Shown here: positions 44,753-57,001 of the stretch, in pieces
Position numbering within the stretch: position 1 is the first letter of the stretch
Layout of the letters: each line of letters opens with the position of its first letter
Source of the DNA: Yersinia thracica
GTDB taxonomy: Bacteria > Pseudomonadota > Gammaproteobacteria > Enterobacterales > Enterobacteriaceae
Direction: 5' to 3'
Assembly: GCF_902170565.1 (NCBI RefSeq)
Contig: NZ_CABHXX010000034.1
Location: 48,282 to 112,281 of the forward strand
DNA length: 64,000 nucleotides
The notes under the pieces: generated by a model
The model's database searches: none
Seen by the model: only the letters and a program-made list of their open reading frames with translations
What the model was told of the DNA's origin: nothing
Made by a program: the position numbers and the translations under genes

Positions 44753-45350
44753 TTACAGCTTCGCTAGCATCTCTCGGGTGACCAGTATAATTCCACTTTC
44801 CGAACGATAAAAACGGCGAGCATCTTCACCCGTATTTTCACCAATCACCATGCCTTCGGGGATAATACTGGCGCGGTCTACGACACAGCGATGCAGCCGG
44901 CAAGAGCGCCCCACATTGACGTCGGGCAGTAATACACAAGAATCGATATTACAGAATGAATTGACTCGCACCCGAGAAAATAACACCGAGTTGACCACGA
45001 CTGAGCCGGAGATAAAACAGCCGCCTGACACCAACGTATTCATGGTCATACCATGGCTGCCAGAGCGATCTTGTACAAATTTTGCCGGTGGCAATGGCTC
45101 GGCGTAGGTGCGTATCGGCCAATGTGAGTCATACATATCTAATTCTGGCGTGATAGCAGCTTGGTCGAGGTTTGCTTGCCAATAGGCATCTAATGTCCCG
45201 ACATCACGCCAATAATCAGGGGTGAAGTGGAAACACAAGATAATGAGAACGGATGCGCCCAAACATGGCCCTGTTCGGTGATTTTCGGCAGAATATCTTT
45301 GCCAAAGTCATGGCTGCTGTTTTCGTCCGCGTGATCGCTCACATAATCGG
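44753..45350 (-). pseudogene. glgC: glgC remnant: C-terminal part of ADP-glucose pyrophosphorylase
   Basis: The minus strand encodes the last 160 residues of Glg[38 protein letters not shown], and the beta-helix domain through [18 protein letters not shown]. Before it, in another frame, lies [20 protein letters not shown] and [10 protein letters not shown]. The match is therefore interrupted by a frameshift at about 45220-45240 and cut off near 45350. The whole catalytic N-terminal part is gone. A working glgC is expected elsewhere. Confidence 0.85.
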
Positions 45351-45525
45351 CTAATTATCATTCTAACAATGAGAAGCGAATCAAGTTTAGCGTGTTCAGG
45401 TTGAAATTTTTCGTCAACCTATTCCATGGATGGAGTGGTATTACTTTCCACATTGTGAGGTTTGTGATCCTCGGCCATACTCGAGAGGGCAAAAATATTC
45501 GTAGTTTTAATAAGGATATAAAATT

Positions 45526-46851
45526 ATGACAATAGCAAAAGAATATCTGTGGTTATCTGCACTCACTTTGGTGCTCAGTAGTTTTATGCTAAGTGCCGCA
45601 CCGCTTGCAGCACAATCTACCGGCTACACTCTGGAACGCGTGGTGATTTTGAGCCGTCACGGTGTTCGCTCCCCGACGAAACAAACACAGTTAATGAATG
45701 ATGTTACACCGGACAAATGGCCTCAATGGCCAGTAAAAGCGGGCTATTTAACGCCGCGGGGGGCCGAGTTAGTCACCTTAATGGGCGGATTTTATGGTGA
45801 GTATTTCCGCAGCCACGGGCTGTTGCCGACGGGGTGTCCGGCAGACGGGGCCATCTATGTGCAGGCTGATGTTGATCAACGAACTCGCTTAACCGGGCAG
45901 GCATTTCTGGACGGTATAGCCCCGGATTGCGGCCTGAAAGTACATTATCAAGCTGATTTGAAAAAAATTGACCCGTTATTCCATACCGTCGAGGCGGGGG
46001 TATGTAAATTGGATCCAACGAAAACTCATCAGGCTGTTGAAGAACGATTGGGGGGGCCATTAAGTGAGCTGAGCCAGCGTTATGCCAAGCCCTTTGCTCT
46101 AATGGGCGAGGTGCTGAATTTTGCGGCTTCACCTTATTGTAAGTCATTGCAACAAAATAGAAAAAGCTGTGATTTCGCGACTTTTTCAGCAAATGAAATC
46201 AACGTAAATAAAGAAGGGACAAAAGTTTCATTAAGTGGGCCACTGGCGCTATCGTCGACATTGGGTGAAATTTTCCTGTTACAAAATTCGCAGGCCATGC
46301 CCGATGTCGCCTGGCACCGTCTCAGCGGTGAAGAAAATTGGGTTTCATTATTGTCACTGCATAATGCACAGTTCGATTTGATGGCCAAAACCCCTTATAT
46401 CGCCCGGCATAAAGGAACCCCACTATTGCAGCAGATTGATACGGCATTAGTGTTGCAGCCTGATGCTCAGGGACAAACTCTGCCGCTGTCACCGCAAACT
46501 AAATTGCTGTTTCTCGGGGGGCATGACACCAATATTGCCAACATTGCCGGTATGTTAGGAGCTAATTGGCAATTACCGCAGCAGCCCGATAACACCCCAC
46601 CAGGCGGAGGGCTTGTTTTTGAATTATGGCAGAATCCGGATAACCATCAGCGCTATGTAGCGGTGAAAATGTTCTATCAAACGATGGAGCAGTTGCACAA
46701 TGCAGATAAGTTAGACTTGAAAAATAACCCGGCAAGAATTGTTCCGATTACCATTGAAGGCTGTGAGAACGAGGGTGATAATAAACTTTGTCAGCTTGAG
46801 ACTTTCCAAAAGAAAGTCGCCCAAGTGATCGAGCCTACATGCCATATTTAG
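45526..46851 (+). CDS. appA: AppA-type phytase / periplasmic acid phosphatase
   Basis: This 441-aa protein of the histidine acid phosphatase family has a signal peptide ending near PLAAQS. The active site has SRHGVRSPT (R44, H45, R48) and the proton donor GGHDTN (H333, D334). Cysteines suggest several disulfides. Yersinia phytases of this length hydrolyse phytate stepwise at acid pH in the periplasm. The related glucose-1-phosphatase Agp is a second possibility. It stands alone, with a hairpin downstream. Confidence 0.9.
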   Translation: MTIAKEYLWLSALTLVLSSFMLSAAPLAAQSTGYTLERVVILSRHGVRSPTKQTQLMNDVTPDKWPQWPVKAGYLTPRGAELVTLMGGFYGEYFRSHGLLPTGCPADGAIYVQADVDQRTRLTGQAFLDGIAPDCGLKVHYQADLKKIDPLFHTVEAGVCKLDPTKTHQAVEERLGGPLSELSQRYAKPFALMGEVLNFAASPYCKSLQQNRKSCDFATFSANEINVNKEGTKVSLSGPLALSSTLGEIFLLQNSQAMPDVAWHRLSGEENWVSLLSLHNAQFDLMAKTPYIARHKGTPLLQQIDTALVLQPDAQGQTLPLSPQTKLLFLGGHDTNIANIAGMLGANWQLPQQPDNTPPGGGLVFELWQNPDNHQRYVAVKMFYQTMEQLHNADKLDLKNNPARIVPITIEGCENEGDNKLCQLETFQKKVAQVIEPTCHI

Positions 46852-46897
46852 GCTGAAACCATTCGGAGTGAATGAATATTATCCAAACAAGTCAAAA

Positions 46898-46935
46898 ACT
46901 CACAGTGTAATAGGATTTTGCACTGTGGGTTTGTT
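46898..46935 (+). terminator. Terminator of appA
   Basis: ACTCACAGTG (46898-46907) pairs with CACTGTGGGT (46921-46930, one mismatch), and TTGTT follows. Confidence 0.75.
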
Positions 46936-46984
46936 ATCTGTAGTTATTAGCAGTGACTTATTAGGAGTAATACTATATAAATAA

Positions 46985-47020
46985 AAAACTGGGGCTATCT
47001 GTTAAATATAGATAAGCCCC
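46985..47020 (-). terminator. Terminator of the 66-aa orphan gene
   Basis: On the minus strand GGGGCTTATCT pairs with AGATAGCCCC and is followed by AGTTTTTTAT. It lies about 70 bases after the orphan's stop. Confidence 0.8.
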
Positions 47021-47086
47021 GAAAGTAAGTGACAACATCAATAAGACAATGTTTCAATTAGCGGAAGCACTACAATTTAAGTATTA

Positions 47087-47287
47087 TTAACCTAGTCTGA
47101 CTAAATCGAAAGGCACATAGCGTTCACCGGTATGCAGTAGCTCTACAACCCGCTCCCGTTCAGCTTGTATAGGTGCCAAACCATCGGCATGAATAGCCTT
47201 CGCTACGTCAATTTCTCCTGTTTGTGCGACCATAACACGTTTGCCAGGAATAATTTGGTTTCTATTTCTGTCATAGACCTTAACCAT
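47087..47287 (-). CDS. Conserved-looking small protein of unknown function
   Basis: From the ATG at 47287 it encodes 66 aa, beginning MVKVYDRNRNQIIPGKRVMV and ending YVPFDLVRLG. A strong GGAGG precedes the ATG by six bases, and a clear terminator follows, so this is a real transcription unit. A TTG at 47299 is less likely as the start. There is no signal peptide or membrane segment. The composition (many charged residues, regular V/I spacing) suggests a small beta-rich soluble domain. I do not recognise the family. Confidence 0.7.
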   Translation of the reverse strand: MVKVYDRNRNQIIPGKRVMVAQTGEIDVAKAIHADGLAPIQAERERVVELLHTGERYVPFDLVRLG

Positions 47288-47561
47288 ATTAACCTCCAAT
47301 AGTTATCTGATAAGGTTCAACAGGTGTCGGGTGTAAAGTTCACACCTAAAATCAAACCAATATCTAAGATATCAACCTATTGTTAACATAAAATCTAACA
47401 GTTAAATAACTTTCACATATAGACTTCGCTCGATAAGGTCAATTTGTTTGCCTCAGTTCAAGCTATTATGGAGTTGGCTTACATTCTGTGAAAAATGATA
47501 TTTATTTTTTTAGCAGGGATCAAGTCGTATAAGCATTTTTTTATCAGGTATAGGCTGGAAT

Positions 47562-47586
47562 AAAAAATCCGCTTTGTCAGCGGACT
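47562..47586 (-). terminator. Terminator of kdoO
   Basis: GTCCGCT and AGCGGAT, reading on the minus strand, form a hairpin followed by six T. It lies 34 bases after the gene's stop. Confidence 0.85.
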
Positions 47587-47619
47587 TTCTGTATACAGTC
47601 GGCAAGCACCAGCAATGTG

Positions 47620-48522
47620 CTATATCAGTGACTTCTGCGTTAAAGATTCCAGTATTTTTAGTGGAGATTGTTGAGGGTTTTTCATCCCTGCAACAGGCAA
47701 CAGGAAAGTTTGTTCCAACATGAATTGCCCGCCCATCGCCGCGTGAGGCGTTTGATCTGAAAAACAGATCCAGCTGCTACCTGCTGGGAAATCAATGGCT
47801 TGCTGTAGACCATTTTTTTGGTAATCAGAGTCTGACTTCATTTTATCGTGCAGTTGAAGCATTAAATGGTCGTAATGGCTGCGGCGGCGCTTGGTTATCC
47901 CGATTTTATGCTGCAACCAACTGCGGATAGGGGAATAGCTGTCAAGTTGCGGTAAATAGCGACTAGCTAATTGCGAAAAATCTTCCCCTACACGCCATGC
48001 ACGGGGTTGATTATGAGGGTTGATATTGGTGAAGATTCGGATGATTCGCTCACCATAATTAGGCCGCGAAGGGAAAGCATCCACATGCAAGCGGCTATCA
48101 TCTTTACGCCAAGATGTTTTATCACGCCAGGCCGTAACCGGGTGCAAACGTAGGCTATTAGTCGGACTGTGCAGGGCAGAGATATAATCCGGCAGTAATT
48201 GATTCACCAGACTGAGGCAATACTGATAATAACGCTCGAGCAATTGACGGGTTAATGTCACTTTGCTTTCATCAGTGACGCCGGTTAGTGTACCTTCCAA
48301 CGGCTTAAAGCTGATATTTTTACGTTTTACATCTACCAAGGCGGGGTCAAGCAGTTGCATTTCCTGTTCACTCAGCTCAAATGCCAAATGAGGTAGAAAA
48401 AGAACTTTACCTTGCTCCAGCGCCTCGACGGCACTGGAGTTTTGCGCGTTATCTTGACCCCAACGGGTATAGGGGAGCGTAAGAATCGATGAATTCGACA
48501 CGTGGCTTTGATTATTACTCAT
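47620..48522 (-). CDS. kdoO: Kdo 3-hydroxylase, Fe(II)/2-oxoglutarate dioxygenase
   Basis: This 300-aa soluble protein resembles the KdoO family first described from Burkholderia and Yersinia pestis. It converts the outer Kdo sugar of lipopolysaccharide to Ko (D-glycero-D-talo-oct-2-ulosonic acid). The iron site is HVD (H146, D148, in SRLHVDAFPSRPNYGERIIR) and H260 (SDQTPHAAMGG). The segment TNINPHNQPRAWRVGEDF is characteristic. The gene stands alone with its own terminator. With LpxO at 34351 it gives the window two O2-dependent lipid A/core modifiers. Confidence 0.88.
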   Translation of the reverse strand: MSNNQSHVSNSSILTLPYTRWGQDNAQNSSAVEALEQGKVLFLPHLAFELSEQEMQLLDPALVDVKRKNISFKPLEGTLTGVTDESKVTLTRQLLERYYQYCLSLVNQLLPDYISALHSPTNSLRLHPVTAWRDKTSWRKDDSRLHVDAFPSRPNYGERIIRIFTNINPHNQPRAWRVGEDFSQLASRYLPQLDSYSPIRSWLQHKIGITKRRRSHYDHLMLQLHDKMKSDSDYQKNGLQQAIDFPAGSSWICFSDQTPHAAMGGQFMLEQTFLLPVAGMKNPQQSPLKILESLTQKSLI

Positions 48523-48600
48523 CAGCTATTCGCTTTTATATATTAATTATGCCAAGAATAACTTTTTATTATAGATAAAATGAGGGCTAGGGTACAGATT

Positions 48601-49059
48601 TCAAATTTTACCTTCCTTGGACGACTGCATTAACGGGGGAAACCGCCGTATAATTGGGGATGATTTAACAATTGAGGTCTGGATTTCGGCGTGTTCTGAC
48701 CAGCGGTCAATAATCGTATCCAATTGCCCCATTGAATGAATATATAAACGGCTAATGAAGCAGTCGTCGCCGGTCACTTTGTCACACTCAACACATTCAG
48801 GTGTTTCCTGAATCATTTCTTCAGTTATCCGTAGCATTCCTGCCCGGGGTTTGACCCGAACAATAGCCTGCAAGTTATACCCGAATGCCTGTTGATCCAA
48901 ATCTAGTGTGTAACTGCGGATAATATGACGTTCTTCGAGGCGTCGTAAACGTTCAGAGGTACTGGGGGAGGAGAGATTGACTTGCTGTGATAGATCCTTC
49001 AAAGATATCCGTGCATTTTTTGCTAAAATGGTAATCAACTGTTCATCAATCTTGTCCAT
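48601..49059 (-). CDS. Lrp/AsnC-family transcriptional regulator
   Basis: This 152-aa protein has an N-terminal AsnC-type winged helix-turn-helix (DEQLITILAKNARISLKDLS, then SSPSTSERLRRLEER) and a C-terminal RAM effector domain with VTGDDCFISRLYIHSM. Small regulators of this kind usually sense amino acids and often control a divergent exporter gene. No exporter is next to it. The gene upstream on the same strand is ylaC. The target is unknown. Confidence 0.88.
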   Translation of the reverse strand: MDKIDEQLITILAKNARISLKDLSQQVNLSSPSTSERLRRLEERHIIRSYTLDLDQQAFGYNLQAIVRVKPRAGMLRITEEMIQETPECVECDKVTGDDCFISRLYIHSMGQLDTIIDRWSEHAEIQTSIVKSSPIIRRFPPLMQSSKEGKI

Positions 49060-49332
49060 GCCTACCCGCCTTTTATGATTAGAAACAATAGGATCATTAT
49101 AGGTGTCATTTTAATATGTTAACGACATTTCCCTACTAAATATAATGACTTTGATGAATAAAAGGAAAGTTTTGCTAGCGTTAGTCGCATCAGCAAAGGC
49201 TTGGGCAATATTGTCTATTTAAGCAGTAATACCTGCCACTACGGATTTATCTTTGAGAAAGTAGAATTAATACACAAAAGTATATCCCCTACTGGGGTTG
49301 GCAGAGGGGAAGGTCATGCTAGATCGTTGTGA

Positions 49333-49866
49333 CTAATGCCTGATCGCGGAGGTACTGGTCAACGATACAGTTTGATTCGACTCATTGGTACGCATAGATT
49401 TTTTTTGCAAATAGGCTAAATCATAGACATCATAAAAGTCTATTTCACCTTTATTGCTAATAATATGTTTAAAGCGGATTTTAAAATCATCGCTGATATC
49501 CTTACTATTTAATATTTCATCAATTGCTTGTGTTGATAGCGCACGGCTAAAGAACCATTCACCGTTATAGCAAACACGTAAATCAAGAATACCAATATCG
49601 TCGAATTTAAATACGGGTTTGATTTCCATCATGAGAACAGCAGACATCAAAACAAAGAAAACAGTGAAGGCAACCATATAGCCAGTGCCAAAGTAGGGTG
49701 TTAAGTACATTAAAATCAAGACAAAAAAGTATGATATTAGCATCGCGAGGCAAAGGTAGGGGTGCTTGTAGACAAAATCGCTGTTAAATTTTAATCGACC
49801 ATCTCTTTTTTCTTTCTGATTTATTCTTGCGATGTCGTCGGTTAATATTTTTTTAATTATGTCCAT
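49333..49866 (-). CDS. ylaC: YlaC-family inner-membrane protein
   Basis: This 177-aa protein has two adjacent membrane helices (about residues 37-58 and 62-82) between a basic N-terminal and a soluble C-terminal segment. The segment FDDIGILDLRVCYNGEWFFS and the later GEIDFYDVYDLA match E. coli YlaC closely in pattern, including the KHPYL before the first helix. The function of YlaC is not known. The gene is transcribed alone. Confidence 0.85.
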   Translation of the reverse strand: MDIIKKILTDDIARINQKEKRDGRLKFNSDFVYKHPYLCLAMLISYFFVLILMYLTPYFGTGYMVAFTVFFVLMSAVLMMEIKPVFKFDDIGILDLRVCYNGEWFFSRALSTQAIDEILNSKDISDDFKIRFKHIISNKGEIDFYDVYDLAYLQKKSMRTNESNQTVSLTSTSAIRH

Positions 49867-50085
49867 AATGATAACCTTGTAATTAATAACTCATTAAAGT
49901 TAAACCATAATAGTTTGTTATAGTTTAGCATGGAAAGCTAAATTTAAAGTATATCAGTTTAAGGAAATAGTTAGCAAAACTGTTATAGTTAAATAGACAA
50001 TAGGGTGAATATGTTATTCATTCATCAGATGAAAACAATCGTTTTTTTTGCAATTTCACCTGATGAAATTTCATAGTGGGGATAA

Positions 50086-51114
50086 TTATAGCGCTGAACA
50101 GCCATCAGTGGTCAGGACAATTTTACCGATATGCGTACTGCTTTCCATTAATTCATGGGCTTTAGCGGCTTCTTTCAGTGGGAATGTCTGAAATATCAGT
50201 GGTTTTATTTGACCATTACACAGCAATGGCCAAACGTGTTGCTCCAGTTCTTTGGCGATGAGCGCTTTTTCTGTCACAGTACGCGAGCGCAATGTGGATC
50301 CTGTGTGTGTTAGACGTTTTAGCAACATTAACATCAAATTCAAGTCTTTGGCATTCCCATTTTGAGTGCCAATCTGCAGGATACGACCATTCATTGCGGC
50401 AGCTTCATAATTACGTGCGACATAATCACCAGCAATTAAATCGACAATAACATCGACACCTTTCCCAGCGGTGACTCGTTTAGTCTCGGCAACAAAATCG
50501 TCAGTGTGATAATTAATAGCAATATCTGCACCTAATGCCAAGCATGCCTGACGTTTCTCTTCTGACCCCACGGTGACGATAACTATTTTTGCGCCAAATG
50601 CTTTGCTCAGCATTATTGCTGTAGTCCCAATACCTGAAGAGCCACCGTGAATTAAGACCGTTTCACCAGCGGTAAAATGGCCCCGTTGGAAGAGGTTAGT
50701 CCATACGGTAAAGAAAGTTTCGGGTAACGCCGCCGCTTCAATTTCAGTGAGGTTAGGTGGAATAGGTAAAGCATTGCTTTCATGTATTACGCAATATTGG
50801 GCATAACCACCACCCGCGATTAACCCACACACTTTGTCTCCAATTTTAAACCGTGAGACATCAGCCGCAACCGCAACCACGACACCAGCAACCTCTAATC
50901 CCGGAATATCGGAGGCACCTGCTGGTGGTGCATATTGTCCACGGCGTTGCATGACGTCAGGGCGGTTAACTCCTGCTGCTGAAACCTTAACCAGCACTTC
51001 ACCTGCAGCTGGCATAGGTGTCGGGCGATCTACGGGGACTAAAACTTTGGGGCCACCAGGTTGAGTAATTTTGATTGTGACCATGTTCGTTGGGAGATGA
51101 GTTAACAATGTCAT
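50086..51114 (-). CDS. NAD(P)H:quinone oxidoreductase, zinc-independent MDR family
   Basis: This 342-aa member of the quinone oxidoreductase/PIG3 group has an N-terminal GroES-like domain (GEVLVKVSAAGVNRPDVMQR, RRGQYAPP) and a Rossmann fold with HGGSSGIGTTAIMLSKAFGA. The zinc-binding Cys and His residues of alcohol dehydrogenases are absent. It reduces quinones or enones with NADPH. The ATG at 51114 follows GAGG. An internal ATG (residue 11) is an alternative start. Confidence 0.9.
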   Translation of the reverse strand: MTLLTHLPTNMVTIKITQPGGPKVLVPVDRPTPMPAAGEVLVKVSAAGVNRPDVMQRRGQYAPPAGASDIPGLEVAGVVVAVAADVSRFKIGDKVCGLIAGGGYAQYCVIHESNALPIPPNLTEIEAAALPETFFTVWTNLFQRGHFTAGETVLIHGGSSGIGTTAIMLSKAFGAKIVIVTVGSEEKRQACLALGADIAINYHTDDFVAETKRVTAGKGVDVIVDLIAGDYVARNYEAAAMNGRILQIGTQNGNAKDLNLMLMLLKRLTHTGSTLRSRTVTEKALIAKELEQHVWPLLCNGQIKPLIFQTFPLKEAAKAHELMESSTHIGKIVLTTDGCSAL

Positions 51115-51268
51115 AATAATCCTCTTGTAACATGAAGATACTGAGTCAGAAGCTATGCTTATGACTGAGTGATTATCTTAGTCCCGTAATGCAAATAATT
51201 CATGGAGTGAATGTGCTCAACTTATGACACATATGAAAAAGACAAAATCATCACGGGGGAGCAGAAGA

Positions 51269-51314
51269 TAAAAAAGCGCCCAACTTTATGGGGTCAGTTC
51301 AGGTGGGTGGGCGC
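51269..51314 (-). terminator. Terminator downstream of lacZ
   Basis: On the minus strand GCGCCCA and TGGGCGC (51308-51314 with 51276-51282) form a hairpin with a long loop, followed by six T. It lies 167 bases after the lacZ stop. Confidence 0.7.
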
Positions 51315-51480
51315 ATAAATTTACAAAGGAGTACTACATGTATGACTCATTGCATGGCAATAATCGGACTAAGAGATGTTTGGAACATAATGATATTAGG
51401 GGTGTTTCTCTTGGTCCGATATAGGTATTAATCCGAAATCATGCATTAACCCAGTGACAAAATAAGCTTCTCGTCTCCTG

Positions 51481-54731
<3,251 letters not shown>

Positions 54732-54792
54732 GATGAATTCAGCCGAAAGTAAAGTAAATAGCTATGAGTTAAATAGTCGAGAACGATCGCAT

Positions 54793-55827
54793 TTATTCGT
54801 TTTTGTGCCGAGCAGGATTAAAAGAGGCTGTAGTCTGGCGTATTATCAGTTCAGTCTCTAATGACAATGATTGAGAGGGCGGCTCAATAGTATGGTGCAG
54901 CCTGACTATCAATCGGGATACACTTTCTTCCCCTAATAATCTGAAGTTTTGTCTGATGGTGGTCAGTGGGGGCTGGAAATAGGCGCTGTCCGCAGTATCG
55001 TCATAACCAATAACAGAGACCTCTTTCGGCACGTCGATATTGTGTTCGTGCAGAGCACGTAGTACGCCTAGCGCCATTTGGTCATTAGCGACTAAAATAG
55101 CGCTAAATGGGGTATTACCGGCGATCAATTTCTGTGTCGCCTGATAACCACTTTGCGCATTCCATTCTCCGTGATAAACCGCTGGTGGTGAAAGTGAGGC
55201 GTTATTCAAGACCTGCAACCACCCTTGGAGGCGTAATTGGGCTGAAATAGCATCTTTGGGGCCGGAGATAAGCACTATTTGTTGGTGGCCTAATGCGATG
55301 ATGTAGTTTGCACTCTGAATTGCGCCTACTTTGGGATCAAATAAGACGCTGAAAGCGTTAGAGCGGGGGTCAACATCGAGAAAAAGAACCGGCGTATCTG
55401 CACATTGTTCGGTAATTTTTTGGCTGTGCTTTGTCTTCAAAGGAACATTGACTAAAATCCCATCAACTCGTTGAGCCAGTAACTCGTTTATAGCTTGTTG
55501 GCAGGCATATTCACTATGGTCATCGACCATGGCAATGACCACGTTATACCCCAGTTGGCGGGCTTTTCTTTTTATTGCGGCAGCTATTTGCGAAGGAGCA
55601 TGCAAAGAAAGGTCGGTGGTCGCTAACCCGAGAGTCTGGCTATGTTTACCTGCTAATTGCTGGGCTACCCGGTTAGGAACATAGTTCAGCTCAGCCATGG
55701 CCAATTCAACTTTATGCCGAGTTTTTAGCGAGACATGAGGGGCGTGGTTTAAAACACGGGATACCGTTTGATAAGAAACACCCGCCTGGCGTGCGACATC
55801 ATCTAAAGTGGCAGACTTGGGCTTCAT
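54793..55827 (-). CDS. lacI: Lactose repressor LacI, without tetramer tail
   Basis: This 344-aa repressor has an N-terminal HTH (DVARQAGVSYQTVSRVLN) whose recognition helix YQTVSRV equals that of E. coli LacI, which fits the lac-type operator found. The core domain has LFLDVD, VANDQMALG and VIGYDDTADSAYFQPPLTTI. The protein stops shortly after (SFNPARHKNE), without the C-terminal leucine-heptad helix that makes E. coli LacI (360 aa) a tetramer. It should be a dimer. It precedes lacZ on the same strand. Confidence 0.93.
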   Translation of the reverse strand: MKPKSATLDDVARQAGVSYQTVSRVLNHAPHVSLKTRHKVELAMAELNYVPNRVAQQLAGKHSQTLGLATTDLSLHAPSQIAAAIKRKARQLGYNVVIAMVDDHSEYACQQAINELLAQRVDGILVNVPLKTKHSQKITEQCADTPVLFLDVDPRSNAFSVLFDPKVGAIQSANYIIALGHQQIVLISGPKDAISAQLRLQGWLQVLNNASLSPPAVYHGEWNAQSGYQATQKLIAGNTPFSAILVANDQMALGVLRALHEHNIDVPKEVSVIGYDDTADSAYFQPPLTTIRQNFRLLGEESVSRLIVRLHHTIEPPSQSLSLETELIIRQTTASFNPARHKNE

Positions 55828-56211
55828 GTATTTCTCTCAAAAGTAGATGGCTGCTTATGATAGCAAATTCAAGGGATAAACTTTCAGCCCAAGTAACAAA
55901 CATGATTAAAACAAAGCCTCAAGAGTATAATAAATAGCTTTTTTGGTCTTATTTTAGTCATGTAAACAAGAATCTTCCGCTTGCTTGCTAAAAAGAGTTG
56001 CTATTAAAAGCCGGTCATGAGTTAATGCGTCTCGGCCTGTGGTACAGACCTATTTATGCACGACATCTTGAGTAAAGTGGTTCATATTTAAAGCGTTATC
56101 GTTGATAGCTCTTCACTGACGAATTTCCTTCATAGTGCCTCCATAAGTAACGACTGATAACCGGCTATAACACGCCCATGGTGGCAAAATTTTTTAATAA
56201 AGGAAATACAC
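55828..56211. promoter_or_regulatory. Divergent region: lacI promoter and long csp 5' leader
   Basis: The gap of nearly 390 bases is unusually long for a 70-codon cold-shock gene. csp messages in enterics carry 5' leaders of 90-160 bases that act as RNA thermometers. AAAGGAAATACAC precedes the csp ATG. I could not identify a cold box with certainty. Confidence 0.4.
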
Positions 56212-56424
56212 ATGTCTAACATGATGAAAGGTCAAGTAAAGTGGTTCAACGAGTCTAAAGGCTTCGGTTTCATCACTCCAGCTGATGGCAGCAAAGACGT
56301 GTTCGTGCACTTCTCTGCAATCCAAGATCAAGGCTTCAAGACCCTGGCTGAAGGCCAGAATGTACAGTTCTCTATCGAGAACGGTGCTAAAGGTCCGTCT
56401 GCAGCAAACGTAACTGCAATCTAA
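56212..56424 (+). CDS. Cold-shock-family protein, CspC/CspE type
   Basis: This 70-aa single cold-shock domain has RNP1 (KGFGFI) and RNP2 (VFVHF), with [20 protein letters not shown] as in CspC/CspE of enterics. The C-terminal [13 protein letters not shown] matches CspE-like ends. It binds single-stranded RNA and melts structure. The N-terminus MSNMMKG is slightly longer than in E. coli homologues, with a second ATG at codons 4-5. CspC or CspE cannot be decided by eye. Confidence 0.92.
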   Translation: MSNMMKGQVKWFNESKGFGFITPADGSKDVFVHFSAIQDQGFKTLAEGQNVQFSIENGAKGPSAANVTAI

Positions 56425-56443
56425 TTGGCCTTTGGCTGATTAT

Positions 56444-56470
56444 AAAAAAACCCGCTAAGGCGGGTTTTTT
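56444..56470. terminator. Terminator of the csp gene
   Basis: AAAAACCCGC and GCGGGTTTTT with a 4-base loop form a strong intrinsic terminator, nearly symmetrical and so probably active both ways. Confidence 0.92.
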
Positions 56471-56676
56471 ACTTTCTAGCATGAAGTAAACTGCCTTACT
56501 TACTCTTATTTCTCCCCCTGCCTGCTGATTTCCTCAACATGCTCTCAGTGTGAACACATTCATTTTTATGCTTAAATATATTCATCAAAAGCATACACTT
56601 GATTGTGCGTAAACCTTATCATTCTCACCTAATTATGTACTACACTAGCAGCATTGACTTAATCAAAGGTAATATC

Positions 56677-56868
56677 ATGAAAGTAAATGATCGGGTGACA
56701 GTAAAAACCGATGGCGGCCCGCGGCGTGAGGGGGTTGTTTTAGAGGTGGAACAATTTAGCGAGGGTGTTATGTATCTGGTTTCACTGGAAGATTACCCCG
56801 CAGGTGTCTGGTTCTTTAATGAGATTGATAGCCATGATGGCACCTTTGTTGAGCCACTTCACCAATAG
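56677..56868 (+). CDS. dsrB: DsrB-like small protein
   Basis: From the ATG at 56677 (AAAGGT before it) it encodes 63 aa that match E. coli DsrB closely ([22 protein letters not shown]-type, [17 protein letters not shown]). The frame is open upstream to 56599, but this adds unlike residues. In E. coli dsrB lies near rcsA and the flagellar genes, and its product has no known function. Its neighbour here is a chemoreceptor gene. Confidence 0.9.
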   Translation: MKVNDRVTVKTDGGPRREGVVLEVEQFSEGVMYLVSLEDYPAGVWFFNEIDSHDGTFVEPLHQ

Positions 56869-56913
56869 CGTTTGCAACCCTTTTATTTATCTGGCGCACA
56901 GCAAGTGACAATA

Positions 56914-56948
56914 AAAAACCGGAGGAAGGCGAGAGCCTTACCTCCGGT
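56914..56948 (-). terminator. Terminator of the chemoreceptor gene
   Basis: ACCGGAGGTAAGGC and its partner form a long stem, with a T-run on the minus strand. It lies 54 bases after the chemoreceptor stop and also sits between convergent dsrB and this gene. Confidence 0.85.
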
Positions 56949-57001
56949 TATGCTATCAGCTTTTGCAATCATAGCTCGGCTGAATTGCCGCTAGCGATAA
57001 C

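Noticed and set aside
49140..49330. A possible LysE-type exporter remnant opposite the Lrp-type regulator
   Set aside because: Short open stretches exist, but none matches LysE or any other family on reading.
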